A stretch of DNA of 64,000 nucleotides, taken from contig JASTVH010000002.1 of assembly GCA_042862465.1 (NCBI GenBank), forward strand, positions 434,001 to 498,000, in the 5' to 3' direction. The notes below the pieces were generated by a model. The model ran no database searches, had not been told where the DNA came from, and was given only the letters and a program-made list of their open reading frames with translations. Below are positions 54,420-62,630 of this stretch, piece after piece (positions within the stretch are counted from its first letter, which is position 1; each line of letters begins with the position of its first letter). This DNA comes from JASTVH01 sp042862465 (GTDB lineage Bacteria; Pseudomonadota; Gammaproteobacteria; Pseudomonadales; Oleiphilaceae). Made by a program: the position numbers and the translations under genes.

Positions 54420-56468
54420 ATGACCAACCCGTTACTGGCGGACGATTTGCTCCCCCGCTTTGAACACATCCGTAACGAACACATCGAGCCGGCGATCGAC
54501 CAGATCATCAGCGATAACCGCATGCAGATTCAGAGCCTGGTCGATCAGGACCAGCCCTCCTGGGCCACCCTGGCGCAGCCCATGCAGTCCCTGGAGGATC
54601 GGCTCAACAACGCCTGGTCCATCGTCAGCCACCTCAATGCCGTGCGCAACAGTCCGGAATTGCGGGAAATCTACAACCGCTGCCTGCAACGGCTCACCGA
54701 GTACGGCACCGAGGTCAGCCAGAACAGTGCCCTGTGCGAGGCCTACCGCAAGCTGCGCGACAGCGACGAGTACCCGCAGCTGACCACCGCCCAGCGCAAG
54801 GCGATCGACAACATCCTGCGCGACTTCCACCTCAGCGGTGTGGACCTGCCGAAGGAGAAGAAGGAACGCTACGCCCAGCTGTCCAAGGAAATGGCGGACC
54901 TGAGCAGCCGTTTCTCCGACAACACCCTTGACGCCACCCAGGCCTGGAGCAAACACATCACCGATGAGAAGGAGCTGGCCGGTTTGCCGCAGTCCGCCCT
55001 GGATGGCGCCCGCCAGGCCGCCCGCGAGCGGAACCTGGACGGCTTCGTGATCACCCTGGACTTCCCCAGCTTCTTCCCGGTGATGACCTATTGTGACTCC
55101 CGCGAACTGCGCCGGGAGGTGTATGAAGCCTTTACCACCCGCGCCTCCGACGTCGGCCCCTACGGCGGCCAGTGGGACAACACGCCGATCATGGCCGAAA
55201 TTCTCAAGCGTCGTTACGAACAGGCGCAGCTGCTGGGCTTCAACAACTTTGCCGAACTGTCCCTGGCCACCAAGATGGCCCGCTCCGTGGACGAGGTGCT
55301 GGAGTTCCTCCACTCCCTGGCCCGGCGCACCAAGCCGGTGGCGGAAGAGGAATTCGCCAACCTCAAGGCCTTCGCCAAAGAGCACCACGGTGTGGACGAA
55401 CTGGAAGCCTGGGACGTGGGCTACTACGCCGAGAAGCTGCGCCGTCACCGCTATGACGTCTCCCAGGAGATGCTGCGGCCCTGGTTCCCGGCGCCCAAAG
55501 TCATCAGGGGCATGTTCGACGTGGTGGAGCGCCTGTTTGGGGTGCAGTTCCACGAGGAAGACAAGGCTGAAACCTGGCATGAGGACGTCACCGTCTACCG
55601 CATCGAGCGAGAGGGTGAAGCCATCGCCTGGTTCTATCTCGACCCTTACGCCCGCAAAGGCAAGCGTGGTGGGGCCTGGATGGCCGACTGCCGAGTGCGC
55701 TGGCGCCACCTGGACGGCAAGCTGCAAAAGCCGGTGGCGTTTCTGACCTGCAACTTCACCCCGCCGGTGGATGGCAAACCCGCCCTGCTGACCCACGACG
55801 AGGTCACCACCCTGTTCCACGAGTTCGGCCATGGCCTGCACCACATGCTGACCCAGGTGGACGTGCACGATGTCTCCGGCATCAATGGCGTAGCCTGGGA
55901 TGCGGTGGAACTGCCCAGCCAGTTCCTGGAAAACTGGTGCTGGCAGCCGGAGTCACTGGGTGTGATCTCCAGCCATTACGAAACCGGCGAACCCCTGCCC
56001 CAGGAGCTGCTCGATAAACTGTTGGCAGCCAAGAACTTCCAGGCCGGCATGATGATGATGCGGCAGCTGGAATTCGCCCTGTTCGACTTCCGCCTGCATG
56101 CCGAGTACAAGCCGGAGACCCCGGCCAACCCGCTCGACTTGCTGGACGAGGTGCGCGACGAGGTCGCGGTGATCAAGCCACCGTCCTTCAACCGTTTCCC
56201 CAACAGCTTCAGCCACATTTTTGCCGGCGGCTATGCGGCGGGCTACTACAGCTACAAGTGGGCCGAGGTGCTGGCAGCGGACGCCTTTTCCCTGTTCGAG
56301 GAAAACGGCATCTTCGATCCCCAGACTGGCCGTGCCTTCCGCGAGAATATTCTGGAGAAGGGGGGTTCCGAAGAGCCCATGGAACTCTTCGTGGCTTTCC
56401 GCGGACGCGAACCGAAGGTGGATGCGTTGCTGGAGCAGTCCGGGATCACCAGTCAGGAAGTGGCCTGA
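54420..56468 (+). CDS. prlC: Oligopeptidase A
   Basis: Cytoplasmic M3 zinc metallopeptidase that degrades signal peptides and short peptides. From ATG 54420 it has 682 residues (MTNPLLADDLLPRFEHI); an 18-residue extension upstream is rejected. The zinc motif HEFGH is at 467-471, with the third ligand expected in LPSQFLENW. FSHIFAGGYAAGYYSYKWAEV is the conserved C-terminal segment. Confidence 0.97.
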   Translation: MTNPLLADDLLPRFEHIRNEHIEPAIDQIISDNRMQIQSLVDQDQPSWATLAQPMQSLEDRLNNAWSIVSHLNAVRNSPELREIYNRCLQRLTEYGTEVSQNSALCEAYRKLRDSDEYPQLTTAQRKAIDNILRDFHLSGVDLPKEKKERYAQLSKEMADLSSRFSDNTLDATQAWSKHITDEKELAGLPQSALDGARQAARERNLDGFVITLDFPSFFPVMTYCDSRELRREVYEAFTTRASDVGPYGGQWDNTPIMAEILKRRYEQAQLLGFNNFAELSLATKMARSVDEVLEFLHSLARRTKPVAEEEFANLKAFAKEHHGVDELEAWDVGYYAEKLRRHRYDVSQEMLRPWFPAPKVIRGMFDVVERLFGVQFHEEDKAETWHEDVTVYRIEREGEAIAWFYLDPYARKGKRGGAWMADCRVRWRHLDGKLQKPVAFLTCNFTPPVDGKPALLTHDEVTTLFHEFGHGLHHMLTQVDVHDVSGINGVAWDAVELPSQFLENWCWQPESLGVISSHYETGEPLPQELLDKLLAAKNFQAGMMMMRQLEFALFDFRLHAEYKPETPANPLDLLDEVRDEVAVIKPPSFNRFPNSFSHIFAGGYAAGYYSYKWAEVLAADAFSLFEENGIFDPQTGRAFRENILEKGGSEEPMELFVAFRGREPKVDALLEQSGITSQEVA

Positions 56469-56537
56469 GGTACCCAAGTGCAGAGTGCACAAGGGGCTGT
56501 TCTCCTTGGGCTGGCTCGGGAGTGTGAAATTTTGAGT

Positions 56538-56618
56538 GTTTCACGTAGGACGTTGGACGTTTCACGTCTAAAAGCATGACCTCGGTGCTCCGGGCCGCAT
56601 GCTGAGTGCCAACGTCCT
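56538..56618. repeat. Heptamer repeat element, copy B (nested hairpin)
   Basis: Begins with the same 30 bp as copy A (56538-56567). It folds as nested arms: AGGACGTTGG (56547-56556) with CCAACGTCCT (56609-56618), enclosing AGCATG (56573-56578) with CATGCT (56598-56603). The tandem heptamers of copy A are missing. It lies between prlC and the Spondin_N genes. The rest of the 244-bp gap has no gene. Confidence 0.8.
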
Positions 56619-56712
56619 GAATCATTAGAAAACCGTGATACTTTCGTGATGAATGGGGTGCCCCCCTCCAGAGAGACTGATCCTGCACGGACAACCTCAA
56701 AGGAGACACCCC

Positions 56713-57411
56713 ATGAAACGATCCATCCTCGCAGTCGCACTCGCCGCCGCACCGATGCTGGCGCCGGCGGCCGAGTTCGACGTGACCATCGAAAATCCCA
56801 CCCGTGGTATCTACTACACCCCGTTGCTGATTGCCGCACACAGCAGTGATCAGACCCTGTTCACCACCGGCGAGGCCGCCTCCAGTGCGCTGCAGGCCAT
56901 GGCCGAAGGCGGGGATATTTCCGCGCTGCAGAGCGCCCTCGATAGCGCCGGGGCCACCATTGCCGCCAATCCGGCCGGTGGGCTGCTGGTGCCGGGTGCG
57001 TCCACTACGGCCACCCTCAACACCGACAGCGCCCCGAGCAACACCCAGTTGTCGGTCGTGGCGATGCTGCTGCCCACCAACGACGGCTTCCTGGCCCTTA
57101 ACAGCCTGACCATTCCGACCGTTCCGGGCACCTATACCTATGACCTCAACGCCTACGATGCCGGCACCGAGGCCAACGACGAGGTCCGTGGCAGTGGTGC
57201 CCCGGGTCAGCCCGGCATGCCGGTGCCCCCGCCCCTGGATCCGGAAGCGGGTACCGGCGGCAGTGGTGTGCCCGCCAGTGCTGAGGGCTATGTACATATC
57301 CACCGCGGCAACCTGGGGGATACCGACGCCACCGGCGGGGTCAGCGATATCGACAGCACCCTGCACCGTTGGCTTAACCCGGTGGCCCGGGTCACCGTTA
57401 CCGTGAAATAG
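56713..57411 (+). CDS. Exported Spondin_N-domain protein
   Basis: 232 residues with a signal peptide (MKRSILAVALAAAPMLAPAA) and then a single Spondin_N-type domain: EFDVTIENPTRGIYYTPLLIAAHS near the start, YDAGTEANDEVRG and a terminal segment HIHRGNLGD...RVTVTVK. The domain is named after the animal matrix protein F-spondin; bacterial forms are exported and of unknown role. AGGAG precedes the ATG. Forms a pair with the next gene. Confidence 0.85.
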   Translation: MKRSILAVALAAAPMLAPAAEFDVTIENPTRGIYYTPLLIAAHSSDQTLFTTGEAASSALQAMAEGGDISALQSALDSAGATIAANPAGGLLVPGASTTATLNTDSAPSNTQLSVVAMLLPTNDGFLALNSLTIPTVPGTYTYDLNAYDAGTEANDEVRGSGAPGQPGMPVPPPLDPEAGTGGSGVPASAEGYVHIHRGNLGDTDATGGVSDIDSTLHRWLNPVARVTVTVK

Positions 57412-57422
57412 GAGGGCCGGTC

Positions 57423-58127
57423 ATGTTGCGCTACAAAGCACTGGCGGCGACGTTGCCGCTGACATTCGTCCTGGCCGGGTGCCCGCTTGATGACGAGGTC
57501 CGCGCCAAGCAGTACCAGGTCACCATCACCAACCAGACCGCCGGCCAACCGCTGTCGCCGGCCACCTTGCTGGTCCACACCGCTGACTGGCAGCCCTTTA
57601 CCCTGGGCGAACCGGCCTCCGAAGGCCTGGAACATATCGCCGAGGCCGGCGACAACAGCGTGTTGCTGGACGCGGTGAAGAAAGACCGCGCCGTGCTCAC
57701 GGCCATGAGCGATGAAGGCGGGATTCCCCCCGGTGGTCGCACCGAGGTCACGTTCAAAGTGCGGGGCGGCGTCTTCGAAACGTCCTATTTCACCTGGCTG
57801 GCCATGGCCGGCAACACCAACGATGCGTTTGGCGCGGTGCCGGCCCTGAGTCTGCAGGGGATGGCGGTGGGCGAGACGCGCTCGGTGCAGGCGTTGAGTT
57901 ATGACGCCGGGACCGAGGCCAATACCGAATCTCCGGACACGGTGCCCGGCCCCGCCTCGACCGGACTGGGCGAGGGCTTTAACGCCACCCGGGATGATGT
58001 GCGGGATGCCGTCTATATCCATTCCGGAGTGGTGACGGCGGATGATGGCCTGGCCACATCCACGCTGGGAAACGCCCAGCGCTGGGACCATCCCATTGCG
58101 CGGGTGGCGATTGAGCGGGTGAAGTAA
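57423..58127 (+). CDS. Spondin_N-domain lipoprotein
   Basis: 234 residues; the signal sequence ends in the lipobox LAGC, so the mature protein should begin at a lipidated Cys, and the next residues (PLDDE) leave outer-membrane sorting likely. The domain is paralogous to its neighbour: YQVTITNQTAGQPLSPATLLVHT, SYDAGTEANTES and a YIHSGV...RVAIERVK ending. It starts 11 bp after the previous gene, with GGAGG before the ATG, so both are probably co-expressed. Confidence 0.87.
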   Translation: MLRYKALAATLPLTFVLAGCPLDDEVRAKQYQVTITNQTAGQPLSPATLLVHTADWQPFTLGEPASEGLEHIAEAGDNSVLLDAVKKDRAVLTAMSDEGGIPPGGRTEVTFKVRGGVFETSYFTWLAMAGNTNDAFGAVPALSLQGMAVGETRSVQALSYDAGTEANTESPDTVPGPASTGLGEGFNATRDDVRDAVYIHSGVVTADDGLATSTLGNAQRWDHPIARVAIERVK

Positions 58128-58134
58128 ACCTGAA

Positions 58135-58161
58135 AGGGGACAGAATTCAATTCTGTCCCCT
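58135..58161. repeat. GGGGACAGAATT palindrome
   Basis: A 27-bp near-perfect palindrome with 13-bp arms (AGGGGACAGAATT and its complement) around one central base, 7 bp after the lipoprotein stop codon. GGGGACAG-AATT type palindromes are familiar as dispersed repeats linked in some genomes to RAYT-type transposases. It may also act as a transcript-end hairpin; no T-run follows. Confidence 0.75.
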
Positions 58162-58254
58162 CCCGGAAGGCGACCGACCATCAAAAAAGGTGTAACAATG
58201 GCCAGTCATTCGTGTCATAACCGTACTGGATACACTAGCAATCAGAGTCCCACC

Positions 58255-58977
58255 ATGGATATGACGCTCAGTGCCCGTCCCCGCCGCTTCCTGGTGGTCG
58301 AGGACGAGAACGACATTGCCGAACTGCTGACCCTGCACCTGGATGAGCTGTCCGAGGAGGTGGTCCACTGCGCCGACGGCCCCTCCGCGCTGAAGCGGGC
58401 CCTGGGTGAGCATTGGGACCTGATCCTGCTCGACCTGCGCCTGCCCGGCCTCGACGGGCTGGAGATCTGTCGCGCCATCCGCGCCCAGCGCGCGTACGTT
58501 CCCATCATCATGATCACCTCGCGCTCCACCGAACTGGACCGGGTGCTGGGGCTGGAACTGGGGGCCGACGACTACCTCTGCAAACCGTTTTCGATGGTTG
58601 AGCTGCAGGCCCGGGTCAAGGCGGTACTGCGGCGCTCGGAACAGATGGCCCCGCAGGCGGACAGCGAGCCGGAACGCATCGAGCAGGGCGAACTGGTGAT
58701 TGACCGGCTGGCGCGCAAGGTCTGGCTGGGCCAGCGCGAACTGCCGCTGACGGCGCGGGAGTTCGATCTGCTGTGGTTCTTCGCCCGCCACCCCGGCCGG
58801 GTGTTCCGGCGCGGGGAACTGCTGGACCGGGTCTGGGGCTACGGCCATGAGGGCTACGAGCATACCGTCAACGCCCATATCAATCGTCTGCGCGGCAAGC
58901 TGGAGCCGGCCGGGGAGGCGCCGCGTTATCTGCACACCGTGTGGGGTGTGGGCTACAAGTTCGAGGTCGGGGCCTGA
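58255..58977 (+). CDS. OmpR-family response regulator
   Basis: 240 residues from ATG 58255. Receiver domain (1-~125): acidic pair in VVEDEND (16-17), phospho-acceptor Asp60 in LILLDLRLPG, Thr/Ser and Lys in MITSRS and CKPF. Winged-helix DNA-binding domain (~145-240): LTAREFDLLWFFARHPGRVFRR and HINRLRGKLEP, HTVWGVGYKF. Overlaps the kinase start by one base, so the two form a translationally coupled pair. The target genes are unknown; the Spondin_N pair directly upstream is a candidate. Confidence 0.93.
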   Translation: MDMTLSARPRRFLVVEDENDIAELLTLHLDELSEEVVHCADGPSALKRALGEHWDLILLDLRLPGLDGLEICRAIRAQRAYVPIIMITSRSTELDRVLGLELGADDYLCKPFSMVELQARVKAVLRRSEQMAPQADSEPERIEQGELVIDRLARKVWLGQRELPLTAREFDLLWFFARHPGRVFRRGELLDRVWGYGHEGYEHTVNAHINRLRGKLEPAGEAPRYLHTVWGVGYKFEVGA

Positions 58978-60449
58978 TGCGCCCGCGCAGCCTGCACGGG
59001 CGTCTCGCCCTCACCTTCCTGTTTTTCGCCCTGGGCACCGGTCTGGTGTACGCCTGGCTCACCCTGAGCAGCGTCACCCGACTGCATCAGGAAGTCAGCC
59101 AGTCCCTGCACCGCAACCTCGCGGCCTACATCCGCGATCACCTGCCCGAGCCGCTGCTGGAGGCGCAGGGTGAGGTGGACGACAAGGTGCTGCAGTCCCT
59201 GGCCATGAACGTGATGGCCATCAATCCCATGGTGGAGGTGTACCTGCTCGACCCGCACGGCCGCATCCTCGGACACGCCTTGGGCGAGGGTTCGGTCACC
59301 CGCCGGACGGTGGATCTGGAGCCGGTGCGGCGCTTCTTGCGGGATCCGGGGGGTGGGGTGATCCTGGGGGACGATCCGCGCAGCGCCGCGACCCGCAAGA
59401 TTTTCTCTGCGGCGGCGCTGGGCCCGGCGAGCGATCCACAGGCCTATCTCTACGTCGTCCTGGCCGGCATGGATGCGGAGAAGCTGGAGGCCTCCCTGGG
59501 CACCAGTCACGTGTTGCGCACCCTGCTCTGGGGCGGTTCCCTGGTGCTGCTGCTGGGGCTGGCGGCCGCCGCCCTGGCCTTTTCCCGCCTGACCCGCCCC
59601 TTGCGGCGGTTGACCCGTGACATGCAGGCCTTCCAGGCCCGCGAAGGCGACGGCCTGCCGGCGCAAGAGAAAGGCAACGAGATCGACCTGTTGCAGCGCA
59701 CCTTCGAGCAGATGCGCGCCCAGATCCGTCATCAACTGGCGCAACTGGAGGACACCGATCGCCTGCGCCGGGAACTGATTTCCAACGTTTCCCACGACCT
59801 GCGCACCCCGACCGCCTCCATGCAGGGCTATCTGGAAACCCTGATTCTCAAGGACGAGACCCTGACCCCGGAGCAGCGGCGTCACTACCTGGGCATCGCC
59901 CACCGTCACAGCATCCGTCTCAGCCGCCTGATCAGCCAGCTGTTCGAACTGTCCAAGCTGGAGGCCGGGCGGGTGACGCCGGAAGAGGAACCGTTTGAGC
60001 TGGCGGAATTGCTGGGGGATATCGTCCAGGAATACCAGCTGCCGGCCGAGAAACGTGGCCTCGGACTGCGGATGGAACCGCCGGCCGAGCCCCTGCGGGT
60101 GCGCGCGGATATCGCCCTGATCGAGCGGGTGCTGCAGAACCTGATCGACAACGCCATGCGGCATACCCCCAAGGGCGGCGAGGTGGTGTTGAGCCTGCAT
60201 CGTGAAGGGGAGTCGGTGGATGTGCGGGTCACCGATACCGGTTCGGGCATCGATCCCCAGGTCCAGACCCGCATCTTCGACCGTTACTACCACGAGGCCT
60301 CGGACACCAAGGATTCCGTCATTGCCCCGAGCGGTCTCGGCCTGGCGATCGTCCAGCGCATCCTGCAACTGCACGGGCGGGAAATCCGGGTCGATTCTCG
60401 CCGTGGCGAAGGGGCCTGTTTTCACTTCTCGCTGCCGCTGCAGGCCTGA
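58977..60449 (+). CDS. Sensor histidine kinase
   Basis: 490 residues. A membrane helix (~10-32), a periplasmic sensor (~33-182) without a known motif, TM2 (184-202), HAMP (~203-255), HisKA with the phospho-acceptor His273 in SNVSHDLRTPTASMQGYLE, and the ATPase domain with NLIDNAMRHTP (N box), DTGSGID (G1) and GLGLAIV (G2). ATG overlaps the regulator stop. Sequence does not show what it senses. Confidence 0.93.
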   Translation: MRPRSLHGRLALTFLFFALGTGLVYAWLTLSSVTRLHQEVSQSLHRNLAAYIRDHLPEPLLEAQGEVDDKVLQSLAMNVMAINPMVEVYLLDPHGRILGHALGEGSVTRRTVDLEPVRRFLRDPGGGVILGDDPRSAATRKIFSAAALGPASDPQAYLYVVLAGMDAEKLEASLGTSHVLRTLLWGGSLVLLLGLAAAALAFSRLTRPLRRLTRDMQAFQAREGDGLPAQEKGNEIDLLQRTFEQMRAQIRHQLAQLEDTDRLRRELISNVSHDLRTPTASMQGYLETLILKDETLTPEQRRHYLGIAHRHSIRLSRLISQLFELSKLEAGRVTPEEEPFELAELLGDIVQEYQLPAEKRGLGLRMEPPAEPLRVRADIALIERVLQNLIDNAMRHTPKGGEVVLSLHREGESVDVRVTDTGSGIDPQVQTRIFDRYYHEASDTKDSVIAPSGLGLAIVQRILQLHGREIRVDSRRGEGACFHFSLPLQA

Positions 60450-60502
60450 CAGCGCCGCCCACCGGCCCGACATCAGTGTAATGTCGCAAAATACGCCCCT
60501 TG

Positions 60503-60530
60503 TTGCCCCAAAAGGGGCTAGTCTTATAGT
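60503..60530 (+). promoter_or_regulatory. Possible promoter upstream of the GGDEF gene
   Basis: TTGCCC (60503-60508) and TATAGT (60525-60530) are 16 bp apart. The spacer is part of a GCCCCTT/AAGGGGC hairpin, which could end the kinase transcript. About 120 nt separate it from the first possible start codon. Confidence 0.4.
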
Positions 60531-60650
60531 GGTATTTCGAAGCCATCAATTGCTGGCCGTCATTTGTTCCCGGGTGCTGTGATTGCCATCATAGATGATG
60601 CGGCCGGGCCTCGGCAGCGTCAGGAATGGGTTTCGAAGGCATCCAGCTGA

Positions 60651-62630
60651 ATGGAAGCGGGAGTGATTGACGACCGGATGAGTGAGCGAATGTCGCATCG
60701 GAAGCGATCACCCGATGCGGGCCCGGCGTGGGCCCGAAACCAGTGGCCACAACGGGTGGTTATGCGTGCACTGGCTGCCGGCCTGGTGAGTATCCTGTTG
60801 CTGCTGCAAACGGCACTGGCGGATCCGCTCACCATCTCGGCCGGCACCAGCGCACTGAACAGTGGCGGGGGCCTGTTTACCTTTAGGACAGATCGGACGC
60901 TCTCCCTGAATGATGTTCGAGCCCTGGCGGAGTCGCGCTGGACCCCACAGGCTACGCTTCCCAACTTTGGCCTCACCCGCGATACGGTCTGGCTGCGGTT
61001 TCGCCTGCGGATGGCGAAAACCGAGGCAGAAAGCTGGGTGGTGCGGGTGGCCAATCCCCACCTGAACGAGGTGGACTTCTATCTGTTGCGCGAGCATGCC
61101 GCCGGCGCGCCGGAACCGGTGCGCCAGTACCACAGTGGCAATGATCTACCCTTCAGCCAGCGCCCCCTGCGTGACAATACCTTCGCCTTCCCGATAGTGC
61201 TGAAGCCGGGCGCCCAGTACAGCGTCTATTTGAAGGTTCGCAGCAACAACCATCTGCGCCTCCCGCTACAACTGCTTCAGGAACGACGGTATTTGAATCA
61301 GGAACTCTCGGAACGGCTGCTACAGGGGGCGTATTTCGGCCTGGTTTTGATCATGGCCATGGGCAGCCTGGTGATCTTTTTCAGCATCCGCGACAAAAGT
61401 TATCTCTATTACACCGGTTTCCTGATGGTGGTCGGTCTCTGGGTTTTCATCATGCGCGGGTATGCCTATGAATACCTTTGGCCGCAGTGGCCCTGGTGGA
61501 ACGAGCGAGCCTACGCAGTTTTCATGGCCGCCGGTGCCGGTATGAGCGTGCTGTTCACCCGGGACTTCCTCTCCCTGCGCAAACACCACAAGGGGCTGTT
61601 CCGCATCACCACGGGCCTTTGCTGGGTGTGGGTGCTGCTGACGATCTTCGCAGTGTTCCAGGCGGGGATCCTGACGCTCAAGCTGATCTCAATCGTGCTG
61701 ATGGGCGGCGGAGGCCTGCTGCTTTATACCGGTCTGGCCATGTGGCGCCGGGGGCTGGTCGAGGCCCGCTACTACGTCTGTGCCTGGACCATCATTATCA
61801 TTGGTGCCATGGCGGTGATGGCTTCGCACCTGGGACTGCTGCCGGGCAGCAATAGTGCCTTCAACCTGTTCCAGGTCGGCTCCGCGCTGGAAGGATTTCT
61901 CCTCTCTCTGGGCCTGGCCGCTCGTCTCAACATGAAGTGGAAAGCGCGTGCCGAGGCTGAGCAGCGCGCCCTGAAACTGACTGCACAGATGCAGCGCAAG
62001 ACCATTGCCGAACAGGAGCGTCACGCGCAGGAACTGGAAAGCCACGTGGCGGCGCGTACCCACGAGCTGCAACAGGCCCTGGAGCAGTTGGGCGAGGCCA
62101 ATGCGGAGTTGACCCGGCTAAGTACCACCGACCCGCTGACCGGCCTGCACAACCGCCGTTACCTGACCGAGCGGCTGGAGCAGGAATGGAAACTGGGGTT
62201 TCGAAATCAAACACCGCTGTCTCTGCTGCTGATGGACATCGATCATTTCAAGCAGATCAACGATACCTACGGCCACGTGGTGGGGGACGCCTGTCTCAAG
62301 CAGATGGCCGCTGTGCTGGCGGGTCAGGCGCAGCGTTCGGCGGACATTGTGGCGCGTTTTGGCGGCGAGGAATTCATTGTCATCCTGCCGGATACCCATC
62401 TGGATGGCGCCCGGCACGTAGCGGAACGGATACGCCAAGAGATCGCCGCTCTGCAGGTACAGCATGACCAGTCTCGGGTGCGGATGACGGTGAGTATCGG
62501 CGTGGCCTGTGCCATTCCCCAGGCCTCGGTTCCTCCTGAGAGACTGCTAACGGCCGTGGATGATGCGCTTTACCGCGCCAAAGCAGAGGGTCGCAATCGG
62601 GTTTGCGCCCCTGCCGCCGATCAGGCCTGA
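60651..62630 (+). CDS. 7TM diguanylate cyclase (7TMR-DISM plus GGDEF)
   Basis: 659 residues from ATG 60651 (start uncertain: ATG at 60762 gives the clearer signal peptide MRALAAGLVSILLLLQTALA). An extracytoplasmic beta domain (~60-205) of the 7TMR-DISM type, seven membrane helices (~215-430), a coiled coil (~440-490), then a GGDEF domain with the active-site FGGEEF (570-575) and the RSAD inhibitory-site motif five residues before GGEEF. It should make c-di-GMP, with product feedback, and oppose the EAL enzyme at 17.2 kb. Confidence 0.92.
   Translation: MEAGVIDDRMSERMSHRKRSPDAGPAWARNQWPQRVVMRALAAGLVSILLLLQTALADPLTISAGTSALNSGGGLFTFRTDRTLSLNDVRALAESRWTPQATLPNFGLTRDTVWLRFRLRMAKTEAESWVVRVANPHLNEVDFYLLREHAAGAPEPVRQYHSGNDLPFSQRPLRDNTFAFPIVLKPGAQYSVYLKVRSNNHLRLPLQLLQERRYLNQELSERLLQGAYFGLVLIMAMGSLVIFFSIRDKSYLYYTGFLMVVGLWVFIMRGYAYEYLWPQWPWWNERAYAVFMAAGAGMSVLFTRDFLSLRKHHKGLFRITTGLCWVWVLLTIFAVFQAGILTLKLISIVLMGGGGLLLYTGLAMWRRGLVEARYYVCAWTIIIIGAMAVMASHLGLLPGSNSAFNLFQVGSALEGFLLSLGLAARLNMKWKARAEAEQRALKLTAQMQRKTIAEQERHAQELESHVAARTHELQQALEQLGEANAELTRLSTTDPLTGLHNRRYLTERLEQEWKLGFRNQTPLSLLLMDIDHFKQINDTYGHVVGDACLKQMAAVLAGQAQRSADIVARFGGEEFIVILPDTHLDGARHVAERIRQEIAALQVQHDQSRVRMTVSIGVACAIPQASVPPERLLTAVDDALYRAKAEGRNRVCAPAADQA

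Noticed and set aside
58953..60473. 506-residue frame antisense to the histidine kinase
   Set aside because: Shadow of the kinase gene; Gln/Gly-rich with no motif.
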